64,000 bases of DNA, taken from Malaya genurostris. Taxonomy: Eukaryota > Arthropoda > Insecta > Diptera > Culicidae. Of this stretch, positions 54,165 to 64,000 are shown piece by piece (the first letter of the stretch is position 1; each line of letters starts with the position of its first letter). The stretch spans positions 74,621,514 to 74,685,513 of the forward strand of contig NC_080570.1 in NCBI RefSeq assembly GCF_030247185.1, in the 5' to 3' direction. The notes beneath the pieces are model-generated. The model saw only the letters and a list, made by a program, of their open reading frames with translations, had not been told where the DNA came from and did no database searches. The position numbers and the translations under genes were made by a program.

Positions 54165-55094
54165 TAAAGGGTGATTTTTTAAGAGCTTGAGAACTTTTTT
54201 AAACAATAAAACGCATAAAATTTGCAAAATCTCATCGGTTCTTTATTTTAAACGTTAGATTGGTACATGACATTTACTTTTTGAAGATAATTTCATTTAA
54301 ATGTTGACCGCGGCTGCGTCTTAGGTGGTCCATTCGGAAAGTCCAATTTTGGGCAACTTTTTTGAGCATTTCGGCCGGAATAGCCCGAATTTCTTCGGAA
54401 ATGTTGTCTTCCAAAGCTGGAATAGTTACTGGCTTATTTCTGTAGACTTTAGACTTGACGTAGCCCCACAAAAAAATAGTCTAAAGGCGTCAAATCGCAT
54501 GATCTTGGTGGCCAACTTACCGGTCCATTTCTTGAGATGAATTGTTCTCCGAAGTTTTCCCTCAAAATGGCCATAGAATCGCGAGCTGTGTGGCATGTAG
54601 CGCCATCTTGTTGAAACCACATGTCAACCAAGTTCAGTTCTTCCATTTTTGGCAACAAAAAGTTTGTTAGCATCGAACGATAGCGATCGCCATTCACTGT
54701 AACGTTGCGTCCAACAGCATCTTTGAAAAAATACGGTCCAATGATTCCACCAGCGTACAAACCACACCAAACAGTGCATTTTTCGGGATGCATGGGCAGT
54801 TCTTGAACGGCTTCTGGTTGCTCTCCACTCCAAATGCGGCAATTTTGCTTATTTACGTAGCCATTCAACCAGAAATGAGCCTCATCGCTGAACAAAATTT
54901 GTCGATAAAAAAGCGGATTTTCCGAATGGACCACCTAAGACGCAGCCGCGGTCAACATTCAAATGAAATTATCTTCAAAAAGTAAATGTCATGTACCAAT
55001 CTAACGTTTAAAATAAAGAACCGATGAGATTTTGCAAATTTTATGCGTTTTATTGTTTAAAAAAGTTCTCAAGCTCTTAAAAAATCACCCTGTA
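54165..55094 (-). mobile_element. Palindromic DD41D transposon derivative, copy C
   Basis: The element is 54167-55092 (926 bp) between TA dinucleotides. Left arm 54167-54340 and right arm 54919-55092 are inverted duplicates with about two differences (for example CATTTAAATG against CATTCAAATG). Same internal breakpoint as copy B, so both descend from one rearranged progenitor. Confidence 0.93.
54274..54934 (-). pseudogene. DD41D transposase, frameshifted
   Basis: Same coding content as copy B, but one extra A in the A run at about 54470-54476 shifts the frame just before the third catalytic Asp (after LTPLDYF). It reads as two overlapping frames, 54449-54934 and 54274-54471. The N-terminus again derives from the duplicated end. 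Inactive. Confidence 0.9.
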
Positions 55095-56700
55095 TATAAA
55101 AAATAGGTATAGAATTTGCTCAAACTTTAGGAATGTCATATACCAATCGATTCAGTTCGATGAACTGAGCAAATGTCCGTGTGTGTATGTGTGTTGTCAA
55201 CAAACAGGTCGAGATCTCAGACCGATTTTTATCAAACTAGTAGCAAATGAAAGGTCCCTCCGTCACCCAGAAAGTTATTGAATGGTTTTGAGATCGGATG
55301 TTTACTTTTTGAGTTGTTATACGAAGTTTTATGTCAACATTTTCACATTTTTTTGACAGTTTTGTCACACTTGACCTTGAAAACAAAATATGTTTCCAGA
55401 CTTAGATTTTGCACGGTAATATCTATCCAACAAGCCATATATTGTTAAAATCCGTCCAACATTTTTGTGTAAGCGACTTTGCCCCCTGTTCCAGCAGTAG
55501 GAGTTTTGTGCATTGTATGACAAAGCAATGCTTGGGAGCAACGTGAAACACGATTTTTTATACTGTTACATACAATTGTTTCTAAGTACCAAAAAGATTG
55601 TGTAGAGCATCCTTTTTCGTGACATTTTGCTTCGGACCGTTTTTAGCACGGTTCGTTTTTGGCAACATAATCGTTCGAATATGACATATGTAAACCAGAT
55701 GATGGCAGCATTTTCGAGTTGAAAGTAATTCCATAATTATATTGATTTAAACAGCAACAAATGCTGGAAGAATATAACACCCATATACCATTCGAATCAG
55801 TTCGTCGAGATCAGTAAATGCGAGTGTGACAAATAATTTCACTCAATTTTCTCGGAGATGACTCAACCGTTTTCTACAAACTCAGAATCATATGAAAAGT
55901 CGTACGCTCCCAAACAAGGTTCCTGAATTACGTTTGGATCCGACTTCTGGTTCCGGAACTACAGGATATGCGAAACGAAATTAAAATAGTGTAACTCATT
56001 TTTCTCGTAGATAGCTGAACCGATCAAAGATTCAAATGAAATCGAAGAACCATCTAAGATTCAAATAAAAGGTCTTGCTTTTTAGTCAGATCCAACTTCC
56101 GGTTGATTAGTATAACAATTTCCATTTCATATAAATTATTTAGGTTTATCGGGTTTGCAGACTTGTTTTTCAAAGCTAAATCATTTTCTCAAAAAAGGCC
56201 AAATCGAATTTCCTAAACAATAATTCAAATTGAAAGACTTATGGTCCCATACAAAATTGGTGAATTTTACCGATTCCGGCTTCCGATTCTGAAATTACAG
56301 GGTGATGAGTTTTTTAAATTCAAACCGATATAGAAGTTAGACTCAAAACTATTGCAACTTGTTCGTCATGTTTATTTACGGTCGTATGAACCGTTTTGTG
56401 TTATGCTGATTCCTGAATATCGGCTCTGGAAGTACCGTAAATAATGACGAAAAACTATAAATAGCAACTAACTTCTACATCTCATGGAATGTTCAATCGA
56501 TTGTCACACGTTTAGATTCAAACTCGATCCGATTTGCAGTTTCCAAGTTACAGGGTAATGAGTGATTAGAATCTCAAATTGCAGCTTAAAACGACGGTCA
56601 TTAAAATAATGCCTTGATAATTAAACACCGAAGAATATTCACACATATACGAATTGTTTAAAAGAGGATTAAACACGTTTTTTTTGTTGAATACTCGATA

Positions 56701-56861
56701 AACTTAGTTTTTGTGTAAATGGAAACCAACTTACCTGTTCAGATAGTGATTGACAAAAAATACATCAAGGCTCAATCTATTGTTTAACCTACACTGAAAC
56801 AAAATCGTTTCCAAATTCATCAACAAAAAATCATGATAAAGAAAATAAATTACTTTATGAT
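56701..56861. other. Short spacer before the I-type element
   Basis: AT-rich, nothing recognised. Confidence 0.4.
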
Positions 56862-56875
56862 ATCATGATCATTGT

Positions 56876-56890
56876 CCATTCAGTAATAGC
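56876..56890 (+). promoter_or_regulatory. Probable internal Pol II initiator at the element 5' end
   Basis: The first bases after the TSD, CCATTCAGTAATAG, contain TCAGT, a match to the insect initiator consensus TCAKTY found at the 5' ends of Jockey and I elements. No TATA box is expected. That it works as a promoter is inference. Confidence 0.6.
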
Positions 56891-57126
56891 CGTTCAACCG
56901 AGAAGGTTGTGTATAGAAGCGTACAGTTTAATAACGCTGGTTAGTTTACACGCGTTAAATACGACAACGGTTGAACTACAGGTAGAGACCTGTTGGCAGC
57001 AGCCGTTAAAACGTAAAATCGTGCTGCATAAGAGAGCCCTAGTGCTGGGCCAAGCTGGTGAAGGAAACAACAAAGGGCGTTTCCCAAGCTCTACCCAGGC
57101 CACAATATACAGCCACAAGTGCTGAG

Positions 57127-57245
57127 CAGGAGAGTGCAAAGGCACATTGAAGAAGAAGAGTGCAAAGGCACACAGAAGCAGGAGAGTGCAAAAGCACACC
57201 GGTGCGAAGGCACTTCGGTGCAGAAGCATATCGGTGCGGAGCACA
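57127..57245 (+). repeat. Degenerate short tandem repeats in the I-type 5' UTR
   Basis: GAGTGCAAAGGCACA recurs with changes about every 24-27 bp (GAGTGCAAAAGCACA, GTGCGAAGGCACTT, GTGCAGAAGCATAT, GTGCGGAGCACAAGG). It may be a 5' UTR promoter or packaging repeat; function unknown. Confidence 0.7.
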
Positions 57246-57564
57246 AGGAAGAAGGAGACAAGACAACTCGGTCTTTCCACTGCCATACAACACGCAGGTA
57301 TACACCGGTGACCTGCGCTGGTTACAGCTGGCGAAGACAAAAGTAAATCGGAGATCGAGTGGTGCTGGATGTCAGGTAGCAGTAGCATCACATCCAACAA
57401 TCAGCAACCAACAAGAACATCTAGAGCAACGAGGATCTACACGGCAGTGCAACGAAGATAGACAACAATTTCAAGGTAGAAGTTTTTTCTTTTCCTTTTA
57501 ATTGAGTACTGTGTAGTGTTGGTTTCATTTTTTATTTTAAAGTTTGATTAAAAATTTTAATGTG

Positions 57565-58854
57565 ATGGATGAATCCATGGACGTAAATCCTAGCATGAAT
57601 CCTATACCCCCACGAACGAAAAAATATCAGGAGAGCTCTTCTGGGCCTTGGATAGTCTTTTTTAGACGTATATCAAAGCCATTAAACATTTACCAAATTT
57701 CTAAAGGTTTGACATCACGATACTCTTCAATCAAAGAGATCATAAAAGTAAATAACGATAAAATTCGTGTTGTGGTAAATAATTTGAAACACGCGAATGA
57801 TATTGTCTCTTCGGAACATTTCATTAAAGAGTATAAAGTTTACATACCCTCCAAAGATGTCGAAATTGACGGTGTTGTTACCGAAGCGAGTCTTTCGGTA
57901 GATGATTTACTCAAGCATGGTGTTGGTCGTTTCAAGAACTCTATGCTTGAGGGTGTGAAAATACTGGAGTGCAAACAACTGTACTCAGTAGTTTATGAAG
58001 AGGGAAAAAAAGTTTATCGCCCATCAGACTCGTTTCGAGTGACATTTGCCGGATCTGCGTTGCCGTCCCATGTCTATGTCGATAAAATTCGCCTCCCTGT
58101 TCGGCTTTTTGTTCCAAATGTAATGAATTGTACGAACTGCAAAAAATTCGGACACACAGCTACTTACTGTAGCAATAAACCAAAATGTATTAAGTGTGAA
58201 GGACCTCATAAAGATAATGATTGCAACAAGGAAATTGAAAAATGTATTTATTGTGGGGAAAGTCCTCATGAGGATATTTCAGTATGCACTGCATTTAAAG
58301 CGCAAAAAGACAAAATTAAGCTTTCTTTAAAAGCACGGTCTAAGCGCACATATGCAGAAATGCTTAAAACGGTCATTGATGTCCCCCCTTTGGAAACCGA
58401 AAACGGGTTTTCAAATCTAGAGGAACCAGAGGACTCTGACTCTGACGAAAATAGTGAAGGTAATTCGTTTATCACTACCCAAGGGTCAGTTAAGAGAAAG
58501 AAGTCTTCTTCCAAATTACCAAAAAAGACACCTAAAGTTTCATCTTCAAAAAAAGATCCCCGTGTTAAACAAAAAAAGTCAAAACCAAAGACTGTGCCTC
58601 CTGGTTTGTCAAATTCACAAACCAATCCAGGATCTAGCACAGAAAAAGGTAATAATCCTGTGGGCTCCATTTCACAGCCACCAACAGGATTACTGAAGTT
58701 TTCGGAAATTGTTGAATGGATTTTCTCAGCATTCAATATATCTGAACCCTTAAAGACCCTCATAATGGCATTCCTTCCAATAGCTAGAAATTTTTTGAAG
58801 CAGTTATCAGCTCAATGGCCAATTGTCTCAGGTTTTGTATCTTTTGATGGATAA
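57565..58854 (+). CDS. I-type ORF1, gag-like RNA-binding protein
   Basis: A 429-residue protein. I start it at the ATG at 57565, because the frame upstream offers only a TTG. The N-terminal third (PWIVFFRRISKPLNIYQISK, EYKVYIPSKDVEIDGVV) resembles the RRM-like region of I/Jockey ORF1 proteins. Residues about 188-241 hold three zinc knuckles: CTNCKKFGHTATYC (CX2CX4HX4C), CIKCEGPHKDNDC (CX2CX3HX4C) and CIYCGESPHEDISVC. A Ser/Glu-rich then Lys-rich tail follows, with a hydrophobic C-terminal stretch (IVEWIFSAFNISEPLKTLIM). In this family it binds element RNA and forms the cytoplasmic RNP. No disruption. The stop TAA at 58852 overlaps the ORF2 start. Confidence 0.92.
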   Translation: MDESMDVNPSMNPIPPRTKKYQESSSGPWIVFFRRISKPLNIYQISKGLTSRYSSIKEIIKVNNDKIRVVVNNLKHANDIVSSEHFIKEYKVYIPSKDVEIDGVVTEASLSVDDLLKHGVGRFKNSMLEGVKILECKQLYSVVYEEGKKVYRPSDSFRVTFAGSALPSHVYVDKIRLPVRLFVPNVMNCTNCKKFGHTATYCSNKPKCIKCEGPHKDNDCNKEIEKCIYCGESPHEDISVCTAFKAQKDKIKLSLKARSKRTYAEMLKTVIDVPPLETENGFSNLEEPEDSDSDENSEGNSFITTQGSVKRKKSSSKLPKKTPKVSSSKKDPRVKQKKSKPKTVPPGLSNSQTNPGSSTEKGNNPVGSISQPPTGLLKFSEIVEWIFSAFNISEPLKTLIMAFLPIARNFLKQLSAQWPIVSGFVSFDG

Positions 58855-61800
58855 TTTATCACCCGCCGCAAATGATACAATCACTGTCCTGCAGTGGAAT
58901 TGTCGAAGCATCATGCCAAAACTTGATTCATTTAAAATTTTATTGCATAGTCAAAAATGTGATGTATTTGCTTTATGCGAAACATGGCTTACTTCAAACA
59001 TAGCTTTAAATTTTAATGATTTTAACATTATACGTCTCGATAGAGACTCTCCGTATGGTGGAGTGCTTTTGGGAATTAAGAAATGCTGTTCCTTTTATAG
59101 ATTAAACATCCCTTCAACTTCTAGTATAGAAGTTGTTGCTTGCCAAATAAACATTAAAGGCAAAGATATTTGCATAGCTTCGGTTTATATTCCTCCAAAA
59201 GCACAAGTTGGACAGCGACAGCTTAATGAAATGGTTGAAGCCCTTCCTGCTCCACGATTGATTTTGGGGGATTTAAATTCGCACGAAATGATGTGGGGTT
59301 CCGTTTACAATGATAGCAGATCATCTTTAATACAAAACATTTGTGACAATTTTAGCATGACGGTATTAAATATGGGTAGCATGACACGGATCCCAAGACC
59401 TCCTGCACGCCCAAGTGCATTAGATCTATCTCTTTGCTCAACATCAATTCGACTAGATTGGACCTGGAAAATATTGCCTGATTTACACGGTAGCGATCAT
59501 TTACCAATCATCATCTCAATTAGCAGTAGCAATTGCATTGCTACTTCAGCTAGTATTCCATATGATTTGACAAAAAATATCGACTGGATTAAATACCAAA
59601 GTAGAATCTCTAGTATTTTGAATTCAATGGAAGAGCTCCCTCCACTTGAAGAATATGACTTCCTCATTTGTTCGATTCTGGAGGCAGCAGAACAATCCCA
59701 AACTAAACGCTTTCCTGGGCCAACGACTAACAGAAGGCCTCCCAACCCCTGGTGGGACAAAGAGTGCTCAGAGGCTAAACTCGCAAAACAAAATGCTTGC
59801 AAGACGTTTCTAAAACGGAGAGGAGGAACTCCTCAGAATTTTGAAAAACTTATGGTTTTAGAAACCAAGTACAAGAGCATACTTCGAGCCAAAAAATGTA
59901 GCTATTGGAGACATTTTGTCGAAGGTTTGTCAAGAGAAACCTCAATGAGCACTCTTTGGAATACGGCCAGACGAATGAGGAATCGTAACGTGGGCAATGA
60001 GAGTGATGAATACTCGAACCGATGGATATTTGACTTTGCTAGGAAAGTTTGCCCAGATTCTGTTCCTACGCAAAGCATTATACGGGAATCTCCTCCAAAT
60101 AATGGTTTTATTAATAACCCATTTTCAATGATGGAATTTTCTATAGCACTCTTGTCTTGTAACAATAACGCCCCTGGGTTGGACAGAATTAAATTCAACT
60201 TGGTGAAGAATCTGCCCGACCTCGCAAAAAGACGTTTGTTGGAATTGTTCAACAAGTTTCTTGAGCAAAATATTGTTCCGCCTGACTGGAGACAAGTGAA
60301 AGTTATCGCCATTCAAAAGCCGGGGAAACCAGCTTCCAATCACAACTCATATAGACCCATTGCGATGTTGTCCTGCATCAGAAAATTGTTCGAAAAAATT
60401 ATTCTACGACGTCTCGACACTTGGGTCGAGACGAACGGTTTGTTGTCAGATACTCAGTTTGGCTTCCGTAGAAATAAAGGGACGAATGATTGCCTTGCAT
60501 TACTTTCGTCTGACATCCAAATTGCCTTCGCTCAAAAGCAACAAATGGCATCTGTATTTTTAGACATTAAAGGAGCATTTGATTCAGTTTCCATTGATGT
60601 TCTTTCAGACAAGCTCCACCAACATGGACTTCCAGCGGTTATAAATAATTATTTGCACAACCTTTTGTCAGAGAAGTGCATGTATTTTTCACATGGCGAT
60701 TTGGCAACATTCAGAATTAGCTACATGGGTCTCCCGCAAGGCTCATGCCTCAGTCCGCTCCTCTATAATTTTTACGTGAAGGACATTGACAGCTGTCTAG
60801 TAACCCCATGTACACTAAGGCAATTGGCAGATGATGGCGTGGTTTCAGTTACTGGGCCCAAAGCTATTGATCTGCATAAACCATTGCAAGATACCTTAGA
60901 TAACTTGTCCGTTTGGGCTGTTCATCTTGGTATCGAATTCTCTGCGGAGAAAACAGAGTTAGTCGTCTTTTCAAGAAAGCATGATCCCGCGCAGCTTCAG
61001 CTCCATATGATGGGAAGAATGATCCAACAGGTTTTAACTTTTAAATACCTCGGGGTGTGGTTCGATTCCAAATGCACGTGGGGAGGACACATTAGGTATC
61101 TGATAACGAAATGCCAACAAAGAGTAAATTTTCTTCGAACAATAACAGGATCTTGGTGGGGTTCTCATCCGCAAGATCTAATAAAATTGTATCAAACAAC
61201 GATACTTTCAGTGATGGAATATGGATGCGTTTGTTTTCGTTCCGCTGCAAACTCTCATTTTATCAAACTTGAGCGAATTCAGTACCGTTGTTTGCGAATT
61301 GCCTTAGGCTGCATGCACTCGACACATACAATGAGTCTTGAAGTTCTCGCGGGAGTTCTTCCATTAAAAGATCGATTTTGGGAGCTTTCATCACGCCTGC
61401 TAATAAGATGTGAGGTGCTGAATCCCATGGTAATTAATAATTTCGAACGACTAGTCGAGCTTCGATCTCAAACAAAATTTATGACAGTATATTTTAACCA
61501 TATGTCACAGGAAATCAACCCTTCAAGATATATTCCTATCCGTGTCAGCATCCTAAGTGCCCCTGACTCAACTTTATTTTTCGATACATCCATGCAGCGT
61601 GAAGTGCGTGGAATCCCGGATCATCTACGCTCGACGGAAATCCCAAAAATATTTTCAAGTAAGTTCAGGCATATTGACTCTGAGAAAATGTTTTACACGG
61701 ACGGATCGCGAATTGAAGAAGCGACAGGGTTTGGTATGTTCAACAATAATGTTTCGGCCTCATTTAGGCTTCAAGAACCTGCATCTGTTTATATAGCAGA

Positions 61801-62539
61801 GCTAGCAGCAGTTCATTATAGTTTGAGTGTAATCGTCACATTATCTCCAAACCATTATTTCCTCTTCACAGATAGTCTGAGTGCAATTGAAGCCATTCGC
61901 TCAATCGCTGCTGGCAAAAATGAACCGTTTTTCTTGGGTAAAATAAAACAGTGTCTGAACGACATATTGAATAATAATTATCTAATCACTATAGTCTGGG
62001 TCCCGGCTCATTGCTCCATTCCAGGCAATGAAAGAGCCGATAATTTAGCCAAACGTGGTGCTATTGAGGGTGAAATTTATGAGCGACCGATTGCTTTCAA
62101 CGAATTCTATAGTTCGTCTCGCCAAAGAACACTTGCCAGCTGGCAAGCATCTTGGGATAGAGATGATCTGGGTCGGTGGATGCACTCAATTATTCCGAAA
62201 ATATCGACAAAGGCATGGTTCAGGGGACTGGATGTGAGTAGGGATTTCATTCGTGTGATGTCCAGACTCATGTCCAATCACTACACGTTAGATGCACATC
62301 TCCTTCGAATTGGGCTCTCCGAGACTAATCATTGTGCTTGCGGAGAAGGTTATCGGGATATTGATCATGTCGTTTGGACATGCGTGGAGTATCGTGATGT
62401 CAGATCTCAACTAATAAATTCTTTGCGTACCCAAGGTAGACTATCCAATATCCCAGTTCGAGACATTCTTGCTTGTCGTGACCTTTCATACATGAAACTT
62501 ATTTATCATTTCATAAAGAAAATTGGAGTTTCAATTTAA
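58847..62539 (+). CDS. I-type ORF2, endonuclease/reverse transcriptase/RNase H
   Basis: 1,230 residues from the ATG at 58847 (ATGGATAA overlaps the ORF1 stop). The endonuclease is at about 12-225: LQWNCRSIM, ILGDLNSHEMMWGS near 138, GSDHLPIIIS near 214. The reverse transcriptase spans about 440-720: GLDRIKFNLVKN, KPGKPAS, RPIAMLSCIRKLFEK near 502, LDIKGAFDSVS near 572, GLPQGSCLSPLLYN near 627 and the catalytic QLADDGVV near 660, with Leu where Tyr or Phe usually stands. RNase H spans about 945-1075: YTDGSRIEEATGFG, AELAAVHYS, FTDSLSAIEA and GNERADNLAK, so its four acidic residues (D, E, D, D) are present. A CACGEGYRDIDHVVWTC zinc-like motif lies near 1163. Open and probably functional. Confidence 0.95.
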   Translation: MDNLSPAANDTITVLQWNCRSIMPKLDSFKILLHSQKCDVFALCETWLTSNIALNFNDFNIIRLDRDSPYGGVLLGIKKCCSFYRLNIPSTSSIEVVACQINIKGKDICIASVYIPPKAQVGQRQLNEMVEALPAPRLILGDLNSHEMMWGSVYNDSRSSLIQNICDNFSMTVLNMGSMTRIPRPPARPSALDLSLCSTSIRLDWTWKILPDLHGSDHLPIIISISSSNCIATSASIPYDLTKNIDWIKYQSRISSILNSMEELPPLEEYDFLICSILEAAEQSQTKRFPGPTTNRRPPNPWWDKECSEAKLAKQNACKTFLKRRGGTPQNFEKLMVLETKYKSILRAKKCSYWRHFVEGLSRETSMSTLWNTARRMRNRNVGNESDEYSNRWIFDFARKVCPDSVPTQSIIRESPPNNGFINNPFSMMEFSIALLSCNNNAPGLDRIKFNLVKNLPDLAKRRLLELFNKFLEQNIVPPDWRQVKVIAIQKPGKPASNHNSYRPIAMLSCIRKLFEKIILRRLDTWVETNGLLSDTQFGFRRNKGTNDCLALLSSDIQIAFAQKQQMASVFLDIKGAFDSVSIDVLSDKLHQHGLPAVINNYLHNLLSEKCMYFSHGDLATFRISYMGLPQGSCLSPLLYNFYVKDIDSCLVTPCTLRQLADDGVVSVTGPKAIDLHKPLQDTLDNLSVWAVHLGIEFSAEKTELVVFSRKHDPAQLQLHMMGRMIQQVLTFKYLGVWFDSKCTWGGHIRYLITKCQQRVNFLRTITGSWWGSHPQDLIKLYQTTILSVMEYGCVCFRSAANSHFIKLERIQYRCLRIALGCMHSTHTMSLEVLAGVLPLKDRFWELSSRLLIRCEVLNPMVINNFERLVELRSQTKFMTVYFNHMSQEINPSRYIPIRVSILSAPDSTLFFDTSMQREVRGIPDHLRSTEIPKIFSSKFRHIDSEKMFYTDGSRIEEATGFGMFNNNVSASFRLQEPASVYIAELAAVHYSLSVIVTLSPNHYFLFTDSLSAIEAIRSIAAGKNEPFFLGKIKQCLNDILNNNYLITIVWVPAHCSIPGNERADNLAKRGAIEGEIYERPIAFNEFYSSSRQRTLASWQASWDRDDLGRWMHSIIPKISTKAWFRGLDVSRDFIRVMSRLMSNHYTLDAHLLRIGLSETNHCACGEGYRDIDHVVWTCVEYRDVRSQLINSLRTQGRLSNIPVRDILACRDLSYMKLIYHFIKKIGVSI

Positions 62540-62904
62540 TAAAGGCCCCTTTTAAGACTTAGTTCTGATCCCAGCTGCGTCCATGAGTTCAACCAATAGC
62601 TAAATTAGAATAAAAATTATGTAATGATACAAACAAACTCGAAACAGTTTATGAAATTATCAACAAAATGTCTGAAAATAACAGCTTATTTTATAATTCA
62701 TAGAAGTTAATCGTTTGGTTCAAATAATATTTCCGAGTAGATTTCGTAATTAATGACGAGTTACCTAAGATGATATTTAAGCTATAAGAGAATATGTTTT
62801 AATAAATTCAAAACGTTGTGACTATGTTAGAATTAAATTAGGATAAGAATATTATGTAAAAGTGATGCTACGGCGAAGAAAAACTTATGTAAACTGCCTT
62901 AAGA

Positions 62905-62910
62905 AATAAA
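62905..62910 (+). terminator. Poly(A) signal of the I-type element
   Basis: AATAAA lies 20 bp upstream of the terminal A run (62922-62930), in the usual position. The same signal is kept in the 46.1 kb copy. Confidence 0.7.
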
Positions 62911-62944
62911 CGTATTTATGGAAAAAAAAAATCATGATCATTGT

Positions 62945-64000
62945 TTATGATCTCATGATTGAAAAGGCGAATTTCATGAAAAATAAAGAGCGCGTTCATG
63001 CGCAACATTCATGATTGTTACAAGCGTTACAAATACTTGTCAAATCATGTTCAAATTATTTCCACGTTAAGCAGATTTCCATGTTCATTTTATTCGTTGG
63101 CTGTTCCAGCGCTCAGTACATTGAAATTAACATTAGATATCGTTCTGTTGCGTAACATACACGTATCCATTGTTCTTTTTCTTTATTTATAACGGAAGTC
63201 GTTTTTACCGCAAAAAAACAGGTAAGTAACATTCGCTTCTCTCATTGGTAATTGGAGGAGATTATGTCAGCAGTTAACAAACAAGAAATGTTCTCTCTTT
63301 CGTCTGATATTAAAATAAATATTCTATATGCAACGATTTGCCTGCAGCTTCTCTCGAAAAATAAATTAACGGGAGACTTATTGGCCGTTGCAAAAAACGC
63401 GACCATTTTTTATTTCTGCAAACTTTGCGCTAAAAACGTTGGCATCTCGGCGTGTATTATTTTTTTCTTCTGAATTCGTAAATTTATTTGTCACAATCAT
63501 CGATTACAGTTGGTCTGTTAAATGGATAAAGAAGCGCAAATCGAGTATATCCACTTTGCTGAATCTACCGTTAGTGGCAATTGAAATTACCGATGAGCAA
63601 AAGACATATAATCCACGGTTTGACCCAAAAATTCCAAAATTAGATTTGGAGAATGTCTTATGGCGAGCTGCTCTCGACAATTACATAGGTATTGTAACTG
63701 GGGATCATGGTATAAAAACAAACGGAGAGTTTAGTGAATTATAAGAAAAAGATCTTAAGCTTTTCTATAGAGTGGCCCGTGATCGTAAATTGTTTCGCAA
63801 GCTGTTGAGGAATTTGGTAAGAAATAAAACCATGCATTCGTAATGTCATCTCCATTTCATTAAACAAAATCCACTTTAAGAAAGTGCTATTTAGTAAAGC
63901 AGTATATAAGGATCATTTAGCACCTACGACGTCAGAAGATCCTGATGCTCAGAGCAACATTTCAAAAAAGGTATGCTTTTAACCTAAAATTGAGGAAAAT
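62945..64000. other. End of window, weak open frames only
   Basis: Two overlapping plus-strand frames, about 63264-63473 (ATG start) and 63388-63744 (CTG or similar start), contain coherent-looking stretches such as FDPKIPKLDLENVLWRAALD. I do not recognise a domain. An AAAAAAG/GTATGC donor-like site lies near 63970. This could be an exon of a real gene running off the window, or chance. Confidence 0.3.

Larger units (their letters stand above)
54140..56700 (+). repeat. Modular repeat (GGCTGAACC family), long copy 3, interrupted
   Basis: Begins TTTTACCTTTTTTTATA at about 54143. It is split by the palindromic transposon (54167-55092) and continues TATAAAAAATAGG, CATATACCAATCGATTCAG and the module array to about 56690 (AAGAGGATTAAACACG). 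The uninterrupted copy at 2041 shows exactly the joined order, which dates the transposon as the later insertion. Confidence 0.8.
56862..62944 (+). mobile_element. Complete I-type non-LTR retrotransposon
   Basis: The element is 56876-62930 (6,055 bp). A perfect 14 bp TSD, ATCATGATCATTGT, lies at 56862-56875 and 62931-62944. Order: a 5' UTR of about 690 bp, ORF1, ORF2 overlapping by 8 nt, a roughly 390 bp 3' UTR and a short A tail. Both frames are open. It is the intact relative of the fragments at 7.1, 9.0, 11.5, 13.5 and 46.1 kb. ORF2 carries RNase H, placing it in the I group (family knowledge). Confidence 0.96.

Noticed and set aside
56894..57400. 168-codon minus-strand Cys/Leu-rich frame
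   Set aside because: Antisense of the I-type 5' UTR tandem repeats; the repetitive peptide is a by-product of the repeats.

Overview
This window looks like intergenic or large-intron DNA from an insect, most likely a mosquito or other dipteran. That assignment is inference: it rests on the mixture of I-, R1-, RTE- and CR1/Jockey-type non-LTR retrotransposons, DD34D/DD37D/DD41D mariner-group transposons and a tRNA-derived SINE, all set in AT-rich DNA. I recognise no host protein-coding gene, rRNA, tRNA gene or CRISPR array. Nearly everything that can be supported is mobile DNA, intact or decayed.

Layout. 1-7 kb: AT-rich DNA with copies of a dispersed modular repeat (called the GGCTGAACC family here) and a short SINE with a 15 bp target-site duplication (TSD). 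7-14.3 kb: four decayed I-type retrotransposon pieces in both orientations and an internally deleted DD37D transposon. 14.3-17.2 kb: unexplained. 17.2-18.3 kb: a pogo-like non-coding element with TA flanks. 18.6-23.2 kb: two more modular repeats, a DD41D transposon with an open catalytic domain, and GGGTCGGG-type minisatellite. 23.2-29.5 kb: mostly unexplained, with a 235 bp AT microsatellite next to a SINE remnant. 29.5-39.9 kb: a nest in which a decayed RTE element is interrupted by a 620 bp hAT-like element and by a complete 6.05 kb R1-type retrotransposon, followed by an inverted RTE 5' piece, a SINE and another RTE scrap. 42.3-45.2 kb: a minus-strand CR1/Jockey-type retrotransposon interrupted inside its reverse transcriptase by a deleted mariner. 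46.1-47.2 kb: a 5'-truncated I element with a perfect 14 bp TSD. 47.8-51.0 kb: a decayed transposase-like gene between long inverted repeats. 51.9-55.1 kb: two palindromic derivatives of the DD41D transposon. 56.9-62.9 kb: a complete I-type retrotransposon with two open frames and a perfect 14 bp TSD. 63-64 kb: nothing recognised beyond a weak open frame.

How the genes work together. The two complete retrotransposons each encode an ORF1 RNA-binding protein with CCHC knuckles and an ORF2 endonuclease/reverse transcriptase. The I-type ORF2 also carries RNase H. The two reading frames overlap by 8 nt (I-type) or 10 nt (R1-type), which suggests coupled translation. The open I-type element and the near-identical 46.1 kb copy point to recent activity. 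The DNA transposons all lack at least the N-terminal DNA-binding part or one or more catalytic residues, so they look non-autonomous. The points most worth a second look are the two palindromic DD41D derivatives with identical breakpoints, the long-inverted-repeat element with the unnamed transposase-like protein, and the 198 bp tandem array in the R1-type 3' UTR.
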